This document shows positions 15,312-23,432 of a DNA stretch of 43,819 nucleotides, in pieces. Source of the stretch: an uncultured Oscillospiraceae bacterium (GTDB taxonomy: Bacteria > Bacillota > Clostridia > Oscillospirales > Oscillospiraceae). Every line of letters begins with the position of its first letter. The stretch's first letter is position 1. The position numbers were made by a program, and so were the translations under genes. The stretch is from positions 1 through 43,819 of the forward strand of contig CAKTEB010000009.1 of the NCBI GenBank assembly GCA_934546685.1. The letters are read 5' to 3'. Below the pieces are notes generated by a model, which had not been told where the DNA came from, ran no database searches, and saw only the letters and a list, made by a program, of their open reading frames with translations.

Positions 15312-16502
15312 TCAGGCATCCAGCAGGGCGGCCACGCCGGGCAGCTCTGCGCCGGCGAAGAACTCCAGGCTTGCGCCGCCGCCGGTGGAAACATGTGTGA
15401 TCTTGTCGGAGTAGCCCATCTGCTCCACAGCAGCGGCAGAGTCGCCGCCGCCTACGATGGTCACGGCAGGGCTCTCGGCCATGGCCTTGGCCACAGCCTC
15501 GGTACCGGCGGCAAAGGCCGGGAACTCAAAGACACCCATGGGGCCGTTCCAGATGACGGTTCCGGCGTTCTTGATGAGATCGGCATAGATCTCACGGGTC
15601 TTGGGTCCGATGTCCAGGCCCATCATGTTGTCGGGAATCTGGCCCTCGTCATAGAGGACGGGCTCCGCGTCGGCGGCGAAGTGATCCGCGGCCACGGTGT
15701 CCACGGGCAGATGGATCTTGACGCCCATTTCCTCGGCCTTTTTGAGGAGCTCCAGGCAGTAGCCGAAGGATTCGGTCTCGCAGAGGGAGGTGCCGATTTT
15801 GCCGCCGCGGGCGGCGGTGAAGGTGTAGCTCATGCCGCCGCCGATGATGATATGGTCGGCCAGCGTGAGCATATGGTCGATGACGCCGATCTTATCGGAG
15901 ACCTTGCTGCCGCCCATAATGAGCACCAGGGGACGGTTGGGATCGGAGATGGCCTTGCCCATGATCTCCAGCTCCTTCTTCACGAGAAGGCCGCTATAGG
16001 CGGGCAGATAGGAGGCCACGCCCACGGTGGAGGAGTGGGCCCGATGGCAGGAGCCGAAGGCGTCATTCACAAAGACCTCTGCCAGCGCGGCATACTGTTT
16101 TGCCAGCTCCATGTCGTTCTTGGTCTCGCCCTTTAGGAAGCGGACGTTCTCCAGCAGCAGCACCTGGCCGGGCTTCAAGGCCTTGGCCTTCTCCTGGGCC
16201 TCGGGGCCGATGATGTCGGAGGCCAGATCCACCGGCAGCCCCAGCAGCTCCTGAAGCCGGGCCTGCACCACCTTCAGGGAATACTTCTCCTCATAGCCGT
16301 TTTTGGGACGGCCTTTGTGGGAACAGAGGATCACAGCGGCCCCCTGATCGAGAAGATAGGTGATGGTGGGCAGAGACTTGCGGATGCGGCTGTCATCGGT
16401 GATGATGCCCTCGTCATTGGTGGGCACGTTGAAATCGCAGCGGCAAAGGACCGTTTTGCCGTGGAGAGGCGCGTCCAGGATGGTCTTCTTTTTGTAGTTC
16501 AT
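15312..16502 (-). CDS. pgk: Phosphoglycerate kinase
   Basis: PGK makes ATP from 1,3-bisphosphoglycerate. The 396-residue product has the N-domain substrate site CRCDFNVP and SHKGRPK (the commoner form is SHLGRPK), the hinge/nucleotide region MGGSKVSDKIGV, and the C-terminal VGGGDSAAAVEQMG phosphate loop. It follows trmL by 16 nt and precedes tpiA by 15 nt. No glyceraldehyde-3-phosphate dehydrogenase gene is adjacent; the position is occupied by trmL. Confidence 0.98.
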   Translation of the reverse strand: MNYKKKTILDAPLHGKTVLCRCDFNVPTNDEGIITDDSRIRKSLPTITYLLDQGAAVILCSHKGRPKNGYEEKYSLKVVQARLQELLGLPVDLASDIIGPEAQEKAKALKPGQVLLLENVRFLKGETKNDMELAKQYAALAEVFVNDAFGSCHRAHSSTVGVASYLPAYSGLLVKKELEIMGKAISDPNRPLVLIMGGSKVSDKIGVIDHMLTLADHIIIGGGMSYTFTAARGGKIGTSLCETESFGYCLELLKKAEEMGVKIHLPVDTVAADHFAADAEPVLYDEGQIPDNMMGLDIGPKTREIYADLIKNAGTVIWNGPMGVFEFPAFAAGTEAVAKAMAESPAVTIVGGGDSAAAVEQMGYSDKITHVSTGGGASLEFFAGAELPGVAALLDA

Positions 16503-16518
16503 GCTCGAAACCTCCGTT

Positions 16519-17022
16519 TTAATATGGTCGTTCCAGGGTTTGCGTTTTCATTTTTCCATAGCTCCGCAGGGTGGGAAAATCCAGCTGGCGCAGAGCCTCA
16601 TAGACAGCGATGGCGGCGGAATTGGAGAGATTCAGGCTTCTGGCCTCCTCCGCCATGGGGATCTTCACGCAGCGGTCCCGATGAGCCTCCAGAAAGGGCT
16701 CCGGCAGACCGGCGGATTCCCGGCCAAAGAACAGATAGTCTCCGTCCTTGTAGGCAACGTCGCAGTAGCGCTGGGGGGCCTTAGTGGTATAGAGCCACAT
16801 GGATACGTCCCCATTCTGCTGAAAAAAGTCTGTAAGGGAGTCGTAGATCCTCACGTCCAGCAGATACCAGTAGTCGAGCCCGGCCCGGCGAAGGGCCTTG
16901 TCCGTGATCTCAAAGCCCAAGGGGCGGATGAGGTGCAGGGCCGCGCCGGTGGCGGCGCAGGTGCGGGCGATGTTGCCGGTGTTCTGATGGATCTCCGGTG
17001 AGACCAAAACAATGTTGAGCAT
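16519..17022 (-). CDS. trmL: tRNA (cytidine/uridine-2'-O-)-methyltransferase TrmL
   Basis: A SPOUT-class methyltransferase that 2'-O-methylates the wobble base of leucine tRNAs. The 167-residue product begins MLNIVLVSPEIHQNTGNIART and carries the knot motifs LFFGRESAGLPE and IPMAEEARSLNLSNSAAIA typical of TrmL. The ATG at 17022 is chosen because the family starts here and GGAGG lies close upstream; an upstream in-frame ATG at 17085 would overlap the -10 region. It is first in the unit with pgk, tpiA and eno, so glycolytic genes appear to share its promoter. Confidence 0.95.
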   Translation of the reverse strand: MLNIVLVSPEIHQNTGNIARTCAATGAALHLIRPLGFEITDKALRRAGLDYWYLLDVRIYDSLTDFFQQNGDVSMWLYTTKAPQRYCDVAYKDGDYLFFGRESAGLPEPFLEAHRDRCVKIPMAEEARSLNLSNSAAIAVYEALRQLDFPTLRSYGKMKTQTLERPY

Positions 17023-17073
17023 AGTATGACCCCTCCTTCCGGATCCCATTCCTTCGATGCTGTACACCCTTCC

Positions 17074-17102
17074 ATTGTAATTCACGGGGATGAATAATTC
17101 AA
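17074..17102 (-). promoter_or_regulatory. Promoter of trmL-pgk-tpiA-eno
   Basis: Minus-strand TTGAAT (17097-17102), 17-nt spacer, TACAAT (17074-17079), about 45 nt before the trmL start. Confidence 0.65.
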
Positions 17103-17257
17103 GCGAAAAATTCGTATTTCGTATAAGATTTTGCGAAAAATGCGATTTTTGGGCATTTTGAAATTTTCTAACGACACAAACGTATGATACAAGCCAAATG
17201 AGCGGGATCAGTGGTATTTTTGCGTGTCAAAAGTGCCGTGGAGGCCGGATAAATGCC

Positions 17258-17286
17258 TTTACAAATTTGAGGGAATCCTCTATAAT
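17258..17286 (+). promoter_or_regulatory. Promoter of lepA
   Basis: TTTACA (17258-17263), 17-nt spacer, perfect TATAAT (17281-17286), 61 nt before the start codon. Confidence 0.75.
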
Positions 17287-17347
17287 AAATCAGATATATT
17301 GGGGATGTGCCCCCATTTTTACAAACGTACTGTTTGAGGTGTAGTCT

Positions 17348-19156
17348 ATGACCGATTTGAATAAACTGAGAAACTTTTCAATCGTTGCCCATATTGACCA
17401 CGGAAAGTCCACCCTGGCGGACCGGCTGCTGGAGGAGTGCCAGGCGGTGGAGGCCCGGGAGATGGAGGATCAGATCCTGGATAACATGGAGCTGGAGCGG
17501 GAGCGGGGCATTACCATCAAGGCCCGGGCCGTGCGGCTCCTCTATAAGGCTGACGACGGGGAGACCTATGTGCTGAACCTCATCGACACCCCGGGGCATG
17601 TGGACTTCAACTACGAGGTGTCCCGTTCCCTGGCGGCCTGCGAGGGCGCGGTGCTGGTGGTGGACGCCTCCCAGGGCGTGGAGGCCCAGACCCTGGCCAA
17701 TACCTATCTGGCCATCGACGCGGGGCTGGAGGTGCTGCCGGTCATCAACAAGATCGACCTGCCCGCGGCGGATCCCCAGCGGGTGAAGCAGGAGGTGGAG
17801 GACATCATCGGCCTGCCCGCCGAGGACGCCCCAGAGATCTCCGCCAAGAACGGCATCAACATTCGCTCCGTGCTGGAGATGATCGTAAAAGACCTCCCAG
17901 CTCCCACCGGAGACCGGACAAAGCCGCTGCGGGCCCTGATCTTTGACAGCCAGTACGACAGCTATAAGGGTGTCATCGTCTACTTCCGAGTCGTGGACGG
18001 CGTGATCCGCCAGGGTATGGACGTGAAGATGATGTCCGGCGGCGCGGTCTATAAGGTGGTAGAGGTGGGGTACCTCCATCCCAAGGGGATGGAGCCCACG
18101 GACGCCCTGGGCGCCGGGGAGGTTGGATATTTCACCGCCTCCATTAAGACGGTCTCCGACACCCGGGTGGGCGATACGGTCACCGAGGCGGATCGGCCCG
18201 CCGAGGAGCCTCTTCAGGGCTACAAGGAGGTCCAGCCCATGGTATTCTCCGGCGTGTATCCCGCCGACGGCTCCAAATATCCGGAGCTCCGGGATGCCCT
18301 GGAGAAGCTGAAGCTCAACGATGCCTCTCTGTCCTATGAGCCCGAGAGCTCCGTGGCCCTGGGCTTTGGCTTCCGCTGCGGCTTTTTGGGGCTGCTCCAC
18401 ATGGAGATCATCCAGCTGCGGCTGGAGCGGGAATTCAATCTGGATCTTATCACCACCGCTCCCAGCGTGGTCTATCGGGTCACGAAAACCGACGGTACGG
18501 TGGAGATGATCGACAATCCCCTCAACTACCCGGATCCCACGGAGATCGAGACCGCCGAGGAGCCCTTTGTCCGGGCCTCCATCATCACGCCCCCGGAATA
18601 TGTGGGCGGCATCATGGAGCTGTGCCAGGAGCGCCGGGGCGAATATCTGGATCTCACCTATCTGGATCAGAGCCGGGTGGAGCTCCACTATGATATGCCC
18701 CTCAACGAGATCATATTTGACTTTTTCGACTGCCTGAAATCCAAGACCAGAGGCTACGCCTCCCTGGACTACGAGGTCACCGGCTACCGGGTCAGCAACC
18801 TGGTGAAGCTGGATATTCTGCTCAACGGCGAGGTGGTGGACGCCCTGTCCTTCATTCTCCATGCGGACAAGGCCTATAACCGAGCCCGAAAGATCTGCGA
18901 GAAGCTCAAGGAGAATATCCCGCGCCAGCTCTTCGAGATCCCCGTCCAGGCGGCCATTGGTTCCAAGATCATTGCCCGGGAGACCATCAAGGCCCTCAGG
19001 AAGGATGTTTTGGCTAAGTGCTACGGCGGCGATATCAGCAGAAAGAAGAAGCTGCTGGAAAAGCAGAAGGAAGGCAAGAAGCGCATGCGCAGCTTCGGTA
19101 CGGTAGAGGTGCCCCAGGAGGCATTTATGGCGGTATTGAAGCTGGATTCCGAGTAA
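17348..19156 (+). CDS. lepA: Elongation factor 4 (LepA), ribosome-associated GTPase
   Basis: LepA is a translational GTPase that acts on the ribosome (back-translocation/initiation quality control). At 602 residues it has family length. GTPase motifs are seen in order: AHIDHGKST (14-22), the switch region with RERGITIKA, DTPGHVDF and NKIDLP. The LepA-specific C-terminal domain includes KKLLEKQKEGKKRMRSFG. The ATG is preceded by GAGGTG. hemW follows after 12 nt, an arrangement common in Firmicutes; the grpE/dnaK genes that often follow are absent here. Confidence 0.98.
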   Translation: MTDLNKLRNFSIVAHIDHGKSTLADRLLEECQAVEAREMEDQILDNMELERERGITIKARAVRLLYKADDGETYVLNLIDTPGHVDFNYEVSRSLAACEGAVLVVDASQGVEAQTLANTYLAIDAGLEVLPVINKIDLPAADPQRVKQEVEDIIGLPAEDAPEISAKNGINIRSVLEMIVKDLPAPTGDRTKPLRALIFDSQYDSYKGVIVYFRVVDGVIRQGMDVKMMSGGAVYKVVEVGYLHPKGMEPTDALGAGEVGYFTASIKTVSDTRVGDTVTEADRPAEEPLQGYKEVQPMVFSGVYPADGSKYPELRDALEKLKLNDASLSYEPESSVALGFGFRCGFLGLLHMEIIQLRLEREFNLDLITTAPSVVYRVTKTDGTVEMIDNPLNYPDPTEIETAEEPFVRASIITPPEYVGGIMELCQERRGEYLDLTYLDQSRVELHYDMPLNEIIFDFFDCLKSKTRGYASLDYEVTGYRVSNLVKLDILLNGEVVDALSFILHADKAYNRARKICEKLKENIPRQLFEIPVQAAIGSKIIARETIKALRKDVLAKCYGGDISRKKKLLEKQKEGKKRMRSFGTVEVPQEAFMAVLKLDSE

Positions 19157-19168
19157 GGAGGGATCACT

Positions 19169-20377
19169 GTGGCAAGACAAAAGATCACATCCCAGAAGCA
19201 GACCAAGTCCCTGGGCATCTATGTCCACATTCCCTTCTGCCGGAGCAAGTGCGCCTACTGCGATTTCTACTCTCTGCCCCGGGGCCAGAAGACGGTGGAG
19301 CTCATGGATCGGTATGTGCGGGCCCTGGAGGCCCACATCCGGGAGGGCGGCGCCAGAGCGCCCCAGTATGAGGTGGATTCCATCTATTTCGGCGGCGGCA
19401 CCCCCAGCTATTTCGGCTCAGAGCGGCTCAAGGAGGTGCTGAGTACCATTACCCGCCGGTTCAACGTCTCGAAATCCGCGGAGATCACCCTGGAGGCCAA
19501 CCCGGATTCCATTACCGATAAGGGCTGCCGCCGGCTGATCCAGGCGGGCTTCAACCGAATCTCCATCGGCGTGCAGAACAACAACGACCAGATCCTCAAG
19601 GTGCTGGGGCGGCCTCACACCTTCCAGCAGGCGGTTCGAGCTGTGAACATCGCCCGGACTGCGGGCTTTGACAATCTGTCTGTGGATCTCATGTACGGCC
19701 TTCCTGGTCAGACACCCCAGCAGTGGGCGGACTGCCTGGGCTCGGTTATCGATCTTCACCCGGATCATGTTTCCGCCTATGGCCTGACCCTGGCCCAGGG
19801 AACGCCCCTGTACCAGTATCGGGATCAGGCGGCGCTGCCTAACGATGATGCCCAGGCGTCCATGTATCTCTACGCTGTCTCCACCCTGGAGGCCTACGGC
19901 TATCACCAGTATGAGATCTCCAACTTTGCCAAGGCGGGCAGGGAGTGTCAGCACAATCTAAAATATTGGCTGGGCGGCGAATATATGAGCTTTGGTCCCT
20001 CCGCGGCCTCGGATTTTGCCGGGACCCGGTATACCTTCGCCTCCAATCTGCCCCAGTATATCAAGGCGGTGAACACCGGCGACGCCATCACCACCGAGTG
20101 CGAGTATGTGCCCATCAAGGAGCGGGCCGGCGAGTATGTGATGCTACGCCTCAGGACGATCTACGGCATTGAGAAGGAGGAGTACGAGCGCACCTTCCTG
20201 ATGCCCTTTGATCCTCTGGAGAAGGTCATGGCTTTTTACCGGGGCCGGGGCCTGACGGCCTTCCAGGAGGGCCGGTGGCACCTGACGCCCCAGGGCATGC
20301 TGGTGTCCAACCAGCTCATCGGACAGCTCATCGAGGCCCAGACCAAGTCTACGCCCCTGTCTCCCCATCGGTTTTAA
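19169..20377 (+). CDS. hemW: Heme chaperone HemW (radical SAM, coproporphyrinogen dehydrogenase-like)
   Basis: A radical SAM protein of 402 residues. The 4Fe-4S motif is PFCRSKCAYCDF (C24, C28, C31), with CDF, not the CxC of true HemN, so HemW is the better name; HemW proteins bind heme and deliver it to respiratory enzymes. EANPDS, RISIGVQNNND and the HemN_C-like C-terminus fit. The start is GTG at 19169 with AAGGAGGG overlapping the lepA stop. Whether this organism uses heme cannot be read from the window. Confidence 0.94.
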   Translation: MARQKITSQKQTKSLGIYVHIPFCRSKCAYCDFYSLPRGQKTVELMDRYVRALEAHIREGGARAPQYEVDSIYFGGGTPSYFGSERLKEVLSTITRRFNVSKSAEITLEANPDSITDKGCRRLIQAGFNRISIGVQNNNDQILKVLGRPHTFQQAVRAVNIARTAGFDNLSVDLMYGLPGQTPQQWADCLGSVIDLHPDHVSAYGLTLAQGTPLYQYRDQAALPNDDAQASMYLYAVSTLEAYGYHQYEISNFAKAGRECQHNLKYWLGGEYMSFGPSAASDFAGTRYTFASNLPQYIKAVNTGDAITTECEYVPIKERAGEYVMLRLRTIYGIEKEEYERTFLMPFDPLEKVMAFYRGRGLTAFQEGRWHLTPQGMLVSNQLIGQLIEAQTKSTPLSPHRF

Positions 20378-20391
20378 GGGGGAAGCAGGAT

Positions 20392-20829
20392 ATGCGCTTG
20401 AGACGGGAAAAGCTCCTTGCGGGGCTGGTGCTGCTGACGGTGGCGTTTATTTGGGGCAATTCCCTGATGCCCGGAGAGGTGTCTCAGGCCATCAGCCGGG
20501 CTGTAGGCGCGGTGCTCAGCAAGATCTTTGGGGGCGAGCTGGATGTGGGCCATGGCAACGGAGTTCTGCGGAAGCTGGCCCATGGCACGGAGTATCTGGC
20601 CCTGGGAGCAGAGCTGTGTCTGCTGCTGCGGCCGGAGAAGCCCTGGAGCCTGCTGGCCCTGAGCGGCGTGAGCACGGCGCTCATCGACGAGACCATCCAG
20701 CTGTTCGTGCCGGAGCGCTGCGGCCAGATCAAGGATGTGTGGATCGATCTGGGCGGCTTTACCGTGGGCGTGCTGGCATGCCTGCTGATCCGGCAGCTAT
20801 ATGGAAAACGCAAAAAGGAGAAGTCCTGA
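20392..20829 (+). CDS. VanZ-like membrane protein
   Basis: A 145-residue protein with four predicted hydrophobic segments. VanZ-family marks are RKLAHGTEYLALG and ALIDETIQLFVPERCGQIKDV, the latter with the conserved DE...Q...R motif. VanZ of Enterococcus gives low teicoplanin resistance, but most family members are of unknown function and this one has no vancomycin-resistance genes nearby. The ATG at 20392 follows GGGGGAAGCAGGAT; an upstream in-frame ATG at 20275 lies inside hemW. Probably third gene of lepA-hemW-vanZ. Its stop codon is inside the terminator stem. Confidence 0.85.
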   Translation: MRLRREKLLAGLVLLTVAFIWGNSLMPGEVSQAISRAVGAVLSKIFGGELDVGHGNGVLRKLAHGTEYLALGAELCLLLRPEKPWSLLALSGVSTALIDETIQLFVPERCGQIKDVWIDLGGFTVGVLACLLIRQLYGKRKKEKS

Positions 20830-20845
20830 GAGGGCTTCTCCTTTT
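20813..20845. terminator. Bidirectional terminator between vanZ-like and glycosyltransferase genes
   Basis: aaaaggagaag (20813-20823) pairs with cttctcctttt (20835-20845), and the inner tcct/aggg extends the stem to about 15 bp around a gag loop. The vanZ-like stop codon lies in it. The AAAA/TTTT flanks serve both convergent genes. Confidence 0.85.
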
Positions 20846-20849
20846 CCGG

Positions 20850-21818
20850 TTATTCATGCTGCTCCGGCTCCTCCCAGGTGCGCTGGGAGATGATATATCT
20901 GGGCCGGTGTTTGGTTTCCATATAGGTCTTGCCCACATATTCGCCGATGATGCCCAGGGAAATCAGCTGCACGCCGCTGACAAAGCAGATGATGCAGGTG
21001 GTGCTGGCCCAGCCGCTGACGGTGTTGCCCAGCAGCGCGTCCACAATGGCCCAGATGACGCCGATGAAGCTGACGAAGGCCACCAGCACGCCAAAGCCGG
21101 TGATGAGCCGCAGGGGCTTCACGGACAGGCTGGTGATGCCGTTCATGGCCAGGGCCAGCATCTTGCCCAGGGGATAATGGCTCTTTCCGGCCAGCCGTTC
21201 ATGGCGGACATATTCCACAGAGGTGCTGGGGAAGCCCACCAGGGGCACCATGCCCCGGAGGAACAGATTCACCTCGCCGAACTTGGCGAACTCCTGGAGC
21301 ACCCGGCTGCTGATAAGCCGGTAGTCCGCGTGGTTGTAGACCACCTCCGCTCCCATCTTGTTCATGAGCTTATAGAAGCTCTGGGCAGTAAAACGCTTGA
21401 ACCAGGTGTCGGAATCCCGGTTGGAGCGGACGCCATAGACCACCTCATAGCCCCGGTGGTATTCCGCCACCATCTGATCCATAGCGTTAGTATCATCCTG
21501 GCCGTCGCAGTCGATGGAGATGGTGATATCACAGCGATCCTTAGCCTCCATAAGCCCTGCCAAAACGGCATTTTGATGGCCCCGGTTCCGGCTCTGACTG
21601 ATGCCTAAGAAGTGGGGGTCCTGGTGGGAAAGGCTTCGGATGATGTCCCAGGTGGCGTCCCGGCTGCCGTCGTTTACAAACAGCACCCGGCTCTCCGGGG
21701 ATACGGCCCCGGCAGCGGAGAGCTCTTGAATCTTCTTCAGAAACTGAGGTGCGGTCAGGGGAAGTACCTCCTGCTCGTTGTAGCAGGGAATGATGATGTA
21801 TAATACGGGTGATTTCAT
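20850..21818 (-). CDS. Family 2 glycosyltransferase with two C-terminal membrane segments (GtrB/DPM1-like)
   Basis: A 322-residue GT2. N-terminal GT-A fold: IIIPCYNEQEVLP (8-20), FVNDGSRDATW (47-57) and the metal-binding DCDGQDD (103-109, where relatives often read DADLQDP). Two hydrophobic segments lie at roughly 230-258 and 265-300, then a short basic tail. Such enzymes usually load a sugar on undecaprenyl phosphate at the inner membrane face, feeding cell-wall or teichoic-acid decoration. The sugar is not predictable. It is a single gene with a TGTGG-TATAAT promoter, divergent from miaB. SD AAAGGA upstream of the ATG. Confidence 0.92.
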   Translation of the reverse strand: MKSPVLYIIIPCYNEQEVLPLTAPQFLKKIQELSAAGAVSPESRVLFVNDGSRDATWDIIRSLSHQDPHFLGISQSRNRGHQNAVLAGLMEAKDRCDITISIDCDGQDDTNAMDQMVAEYHRGYEVVYGVRSNRDSDTWFKRFTAQSFYKLMNKMGAEVVYNHADYRLISSRVLQEFAKFGEVNLFLRGMVPLVGFPSTSVEYVRHERLAGKSHYPLGKMLALAMNGITSLSVKPLRLITGFGVLVAFVSFIGVIWAIVDALLGNTVSGWASTTCIICFVSGVQLISLGIIGEYVGKTYMETKHRPRYIISQRTWEEPEQHE

Positions 21819-21864
21819 AGGCAGGTCCTTTCTTGTGAAAGCGGATTCCTACGGGTGTGGCCAC

Positions 21865-21870
21865 ATTATA
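21865..21870 (-). promoter_or_regulatory. -10 promoter element of the glycosyltransferase gene
   Basis: Minus-strand perfect TATAAT preceded by TGTGG (TRTGn). I find no good -35 at 16-18 nt, so the extended -10 probably carries the promoter. Confidence 0.5.
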
Positions 21871-22022
21871 CCACAAATTGTCGGGCCGTGGAAGAGGCGA
21901 AACCGCCCGGTCTGGTCTGAATGGAGCGGAGCCCCCGGAAACCGTGGGTTTTACTTGCTTTTTCATGGAAAAACTGATAGACTAAACTGATATGACAATA
22001 CGCGGAATTTGGAGGACAGAGC

Positions 22023-23432
22023 ATGGCGTCTTCGACGAATGTGATCACAAAGGAGCAGCTTGCCCGGCAGCACGGCTACGCCGACCAGGTGCAGGCCTAT
22101 TGGACGGCCCGGGGCACCCAGCCCACCGCCTGGATCGATACCTACGGCTGCCAGCAGAATGAGGCGGACAGCGAGCGGATGCTGGGGATGCTCATTGAGA
22201 TGGGCTATCAGGCCCAGGAGGACCCGGAGGGGGCAGACCTTGTCATCATCAATACCTGTGCCGTCCGGGAGCACGCCGAGCAGCGGGTATTCGGCAATCT
22301 GGGGGCCCTGACCCATACCCGGCGGCGGCACCCGGAGCAGCTGATCTTTCTGACCGGCTGCATGGCGGGCCAGGCGTCGGTGGTAGAGCGGATCCGCAGG
22401 AGCTATCCCCATGTGGCGGGGGTCATGTCCTCCCATGCCCAGTGGCAGCTGCCGGAGATCCTCTATAAGGCCCTGACGGGCAGCAAGCGGCAGTTCGTGA
22501 CCCCAGAGGACGGCAACATCGTCGAGGGCCTGCCGGTAAGCCGGAGGGATGACCTCAAGGGCTGGGTCAGCATCATGTACGGCTGCAACAACTTCTGCAC
22601 CTACTGCATCGTGCCCCATGTCCGGGGCCGGGAGCGGAGCCGGATGCCCGAGGACATCGTCCGGGAGGTAGAGGGCATGATCGCGGCGGGCTATAAGGAT
22701 ATTACCCTTTTGGGCCAGAACGTAAACTCCTACGGCAAGGATCTGGGGCTGGGGGTGGACTTCGCGGATCTTCTGAAAACCCTTTCGGAGCTGCCCGGGG
22801 ACTTTATCCTCCGGTTTATGACCAGCCATCCCAAGGACGCCTCCCAGAAGCTCTTTGACACCATGGCCGCTTCCCCAAAGATCGCGAAGCACATCCATCT
22901 GCCCTTCCAGGCGGGCAATGACCGGGTGCTGAAGGCCATGAACCGGCACTATGATTCGGCCCAGTACCTCTCCCTGGTGGACTATGCCCGGAAGGTGATG
23001 CCGGATATTGTGCTGACCTCCGATGTGATCGTGGGCTTCCCCGGGGAGACCGACGAGGAATTTGAGGATACCCTCCGGCTGGTGGAGCGGGTGCGGTATG
23101 ATGCGCTGTTCACGTTTATTTTCTCGCCCCGCAGCGGAACTCCGGCAGCGGAGATGCCGGATCCCTTTACAAGAGAACAGAAGCAGAAGCGCTTTGACCG
23201 GCTGCTGGAGCTCCAGAACCGGATCTCCCAGGAGAAGCACAGCACCTATGTGGGCAAGACCTTCCGGGTGCTGGTGGACGGCCAGGACGGCGACCAGCTG
23301 ACGGCCCGCACCGACGGCGGGCGGCTGGTGCGGATGCCCGGAGAGCCCGGGTGCATCGGCTCCTTTCGGCAGGTACGCATTGTAGACAGCACCACCTGGA
23401 GCCTGGTGGGACAGATGGAGGAGGAACAGTAA
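22023..23432 (+). CDS. miaB: tRNA-2-methylthio-N6-dimethylallyladenosine synthase MiaB
   Basis: MiaB adds the methylthio group to i6A37 of tRNA, acting after MiaA, whose gene is in the same cluster. The 469-residue product has the auxiliary-cluster cysteines C43 (TYGCQQNE), C79 (NTCAVRE) and C113 (TGCMAGQ), the radical SAM motif GCNNFCTYCIVPHVRGRE (C188, C192, C195) and a C-terminal TRAM domain. The N-terminus is about 30 residues longer than the catalytic core needs. SD GGAGG upstream of the ATG. mutS starts at the next base after its TAA, so the two are probably coupled. Confidence 0.98.
   Translation: MASSTNVITKEQLARQHGYADQVQAYWTARGTQPTAWIDTYGCQQNEADSERMLGMLIEMGYQAQEDPEGADLVIINTCAVREHAEQRVFGNLGALTHTRRRHPEQLIFLTGCMAGQASVVERIRRSYPHVAGVMSSHAQWQLPEILYKALTGSKRQFVTPEDGNIVEGLPVSRRDDLKGWVSIMYGCNNFCTYCIVPHVRGRERSRMPEDIVREVEGMIAAGYKDITLLGQNVNSYGKDLGLGVDFADLLKTLSELPGDFILRFMTSHPKDASQKLFDTMAASPKIAKHIHLPFQAGNDRVLKAMNRHYDSAQYLSLVDYARKVMPDIVLTSDVIVGFPGETDEEFEDTLRLVERVRYDALFTFIFSPRSGTPAAEMPDPFTREQKQKRFDRLLELQNRISQEKHSTYVGKTFRVLVDGQDGDQLTARTDGGRLVRMPGEPGCIGSFRQVRIVDSTTWSLVGQMEEEQ

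Larger units (their letters stand above)
17023..17347. other. Divergent AT-rich intergenic region trmL / lepA
   Basis: A 325-bp region, clearly more AT-rich than the genes. It holds the trmL promoter, the lepA promoter and a short hairpin tgggg...cccca followed by TTTTT in the lepA leader (about 17300-17319). The centre contains related gcgaaaaattcg and gcgaaaaatgcg segments with AAAAATgcgATTTTT symmetry near 17136-17150. No small gene recognised. Confidence 0.6.

Noticed and set aside
20392..20829. Glycopeptide-resistance locus suggested by the VanZ-like gene
   Set aside because: No vanHAX, vanR/S or other resistance genes are nearby; VanZ-like genes are common with unknown roles.
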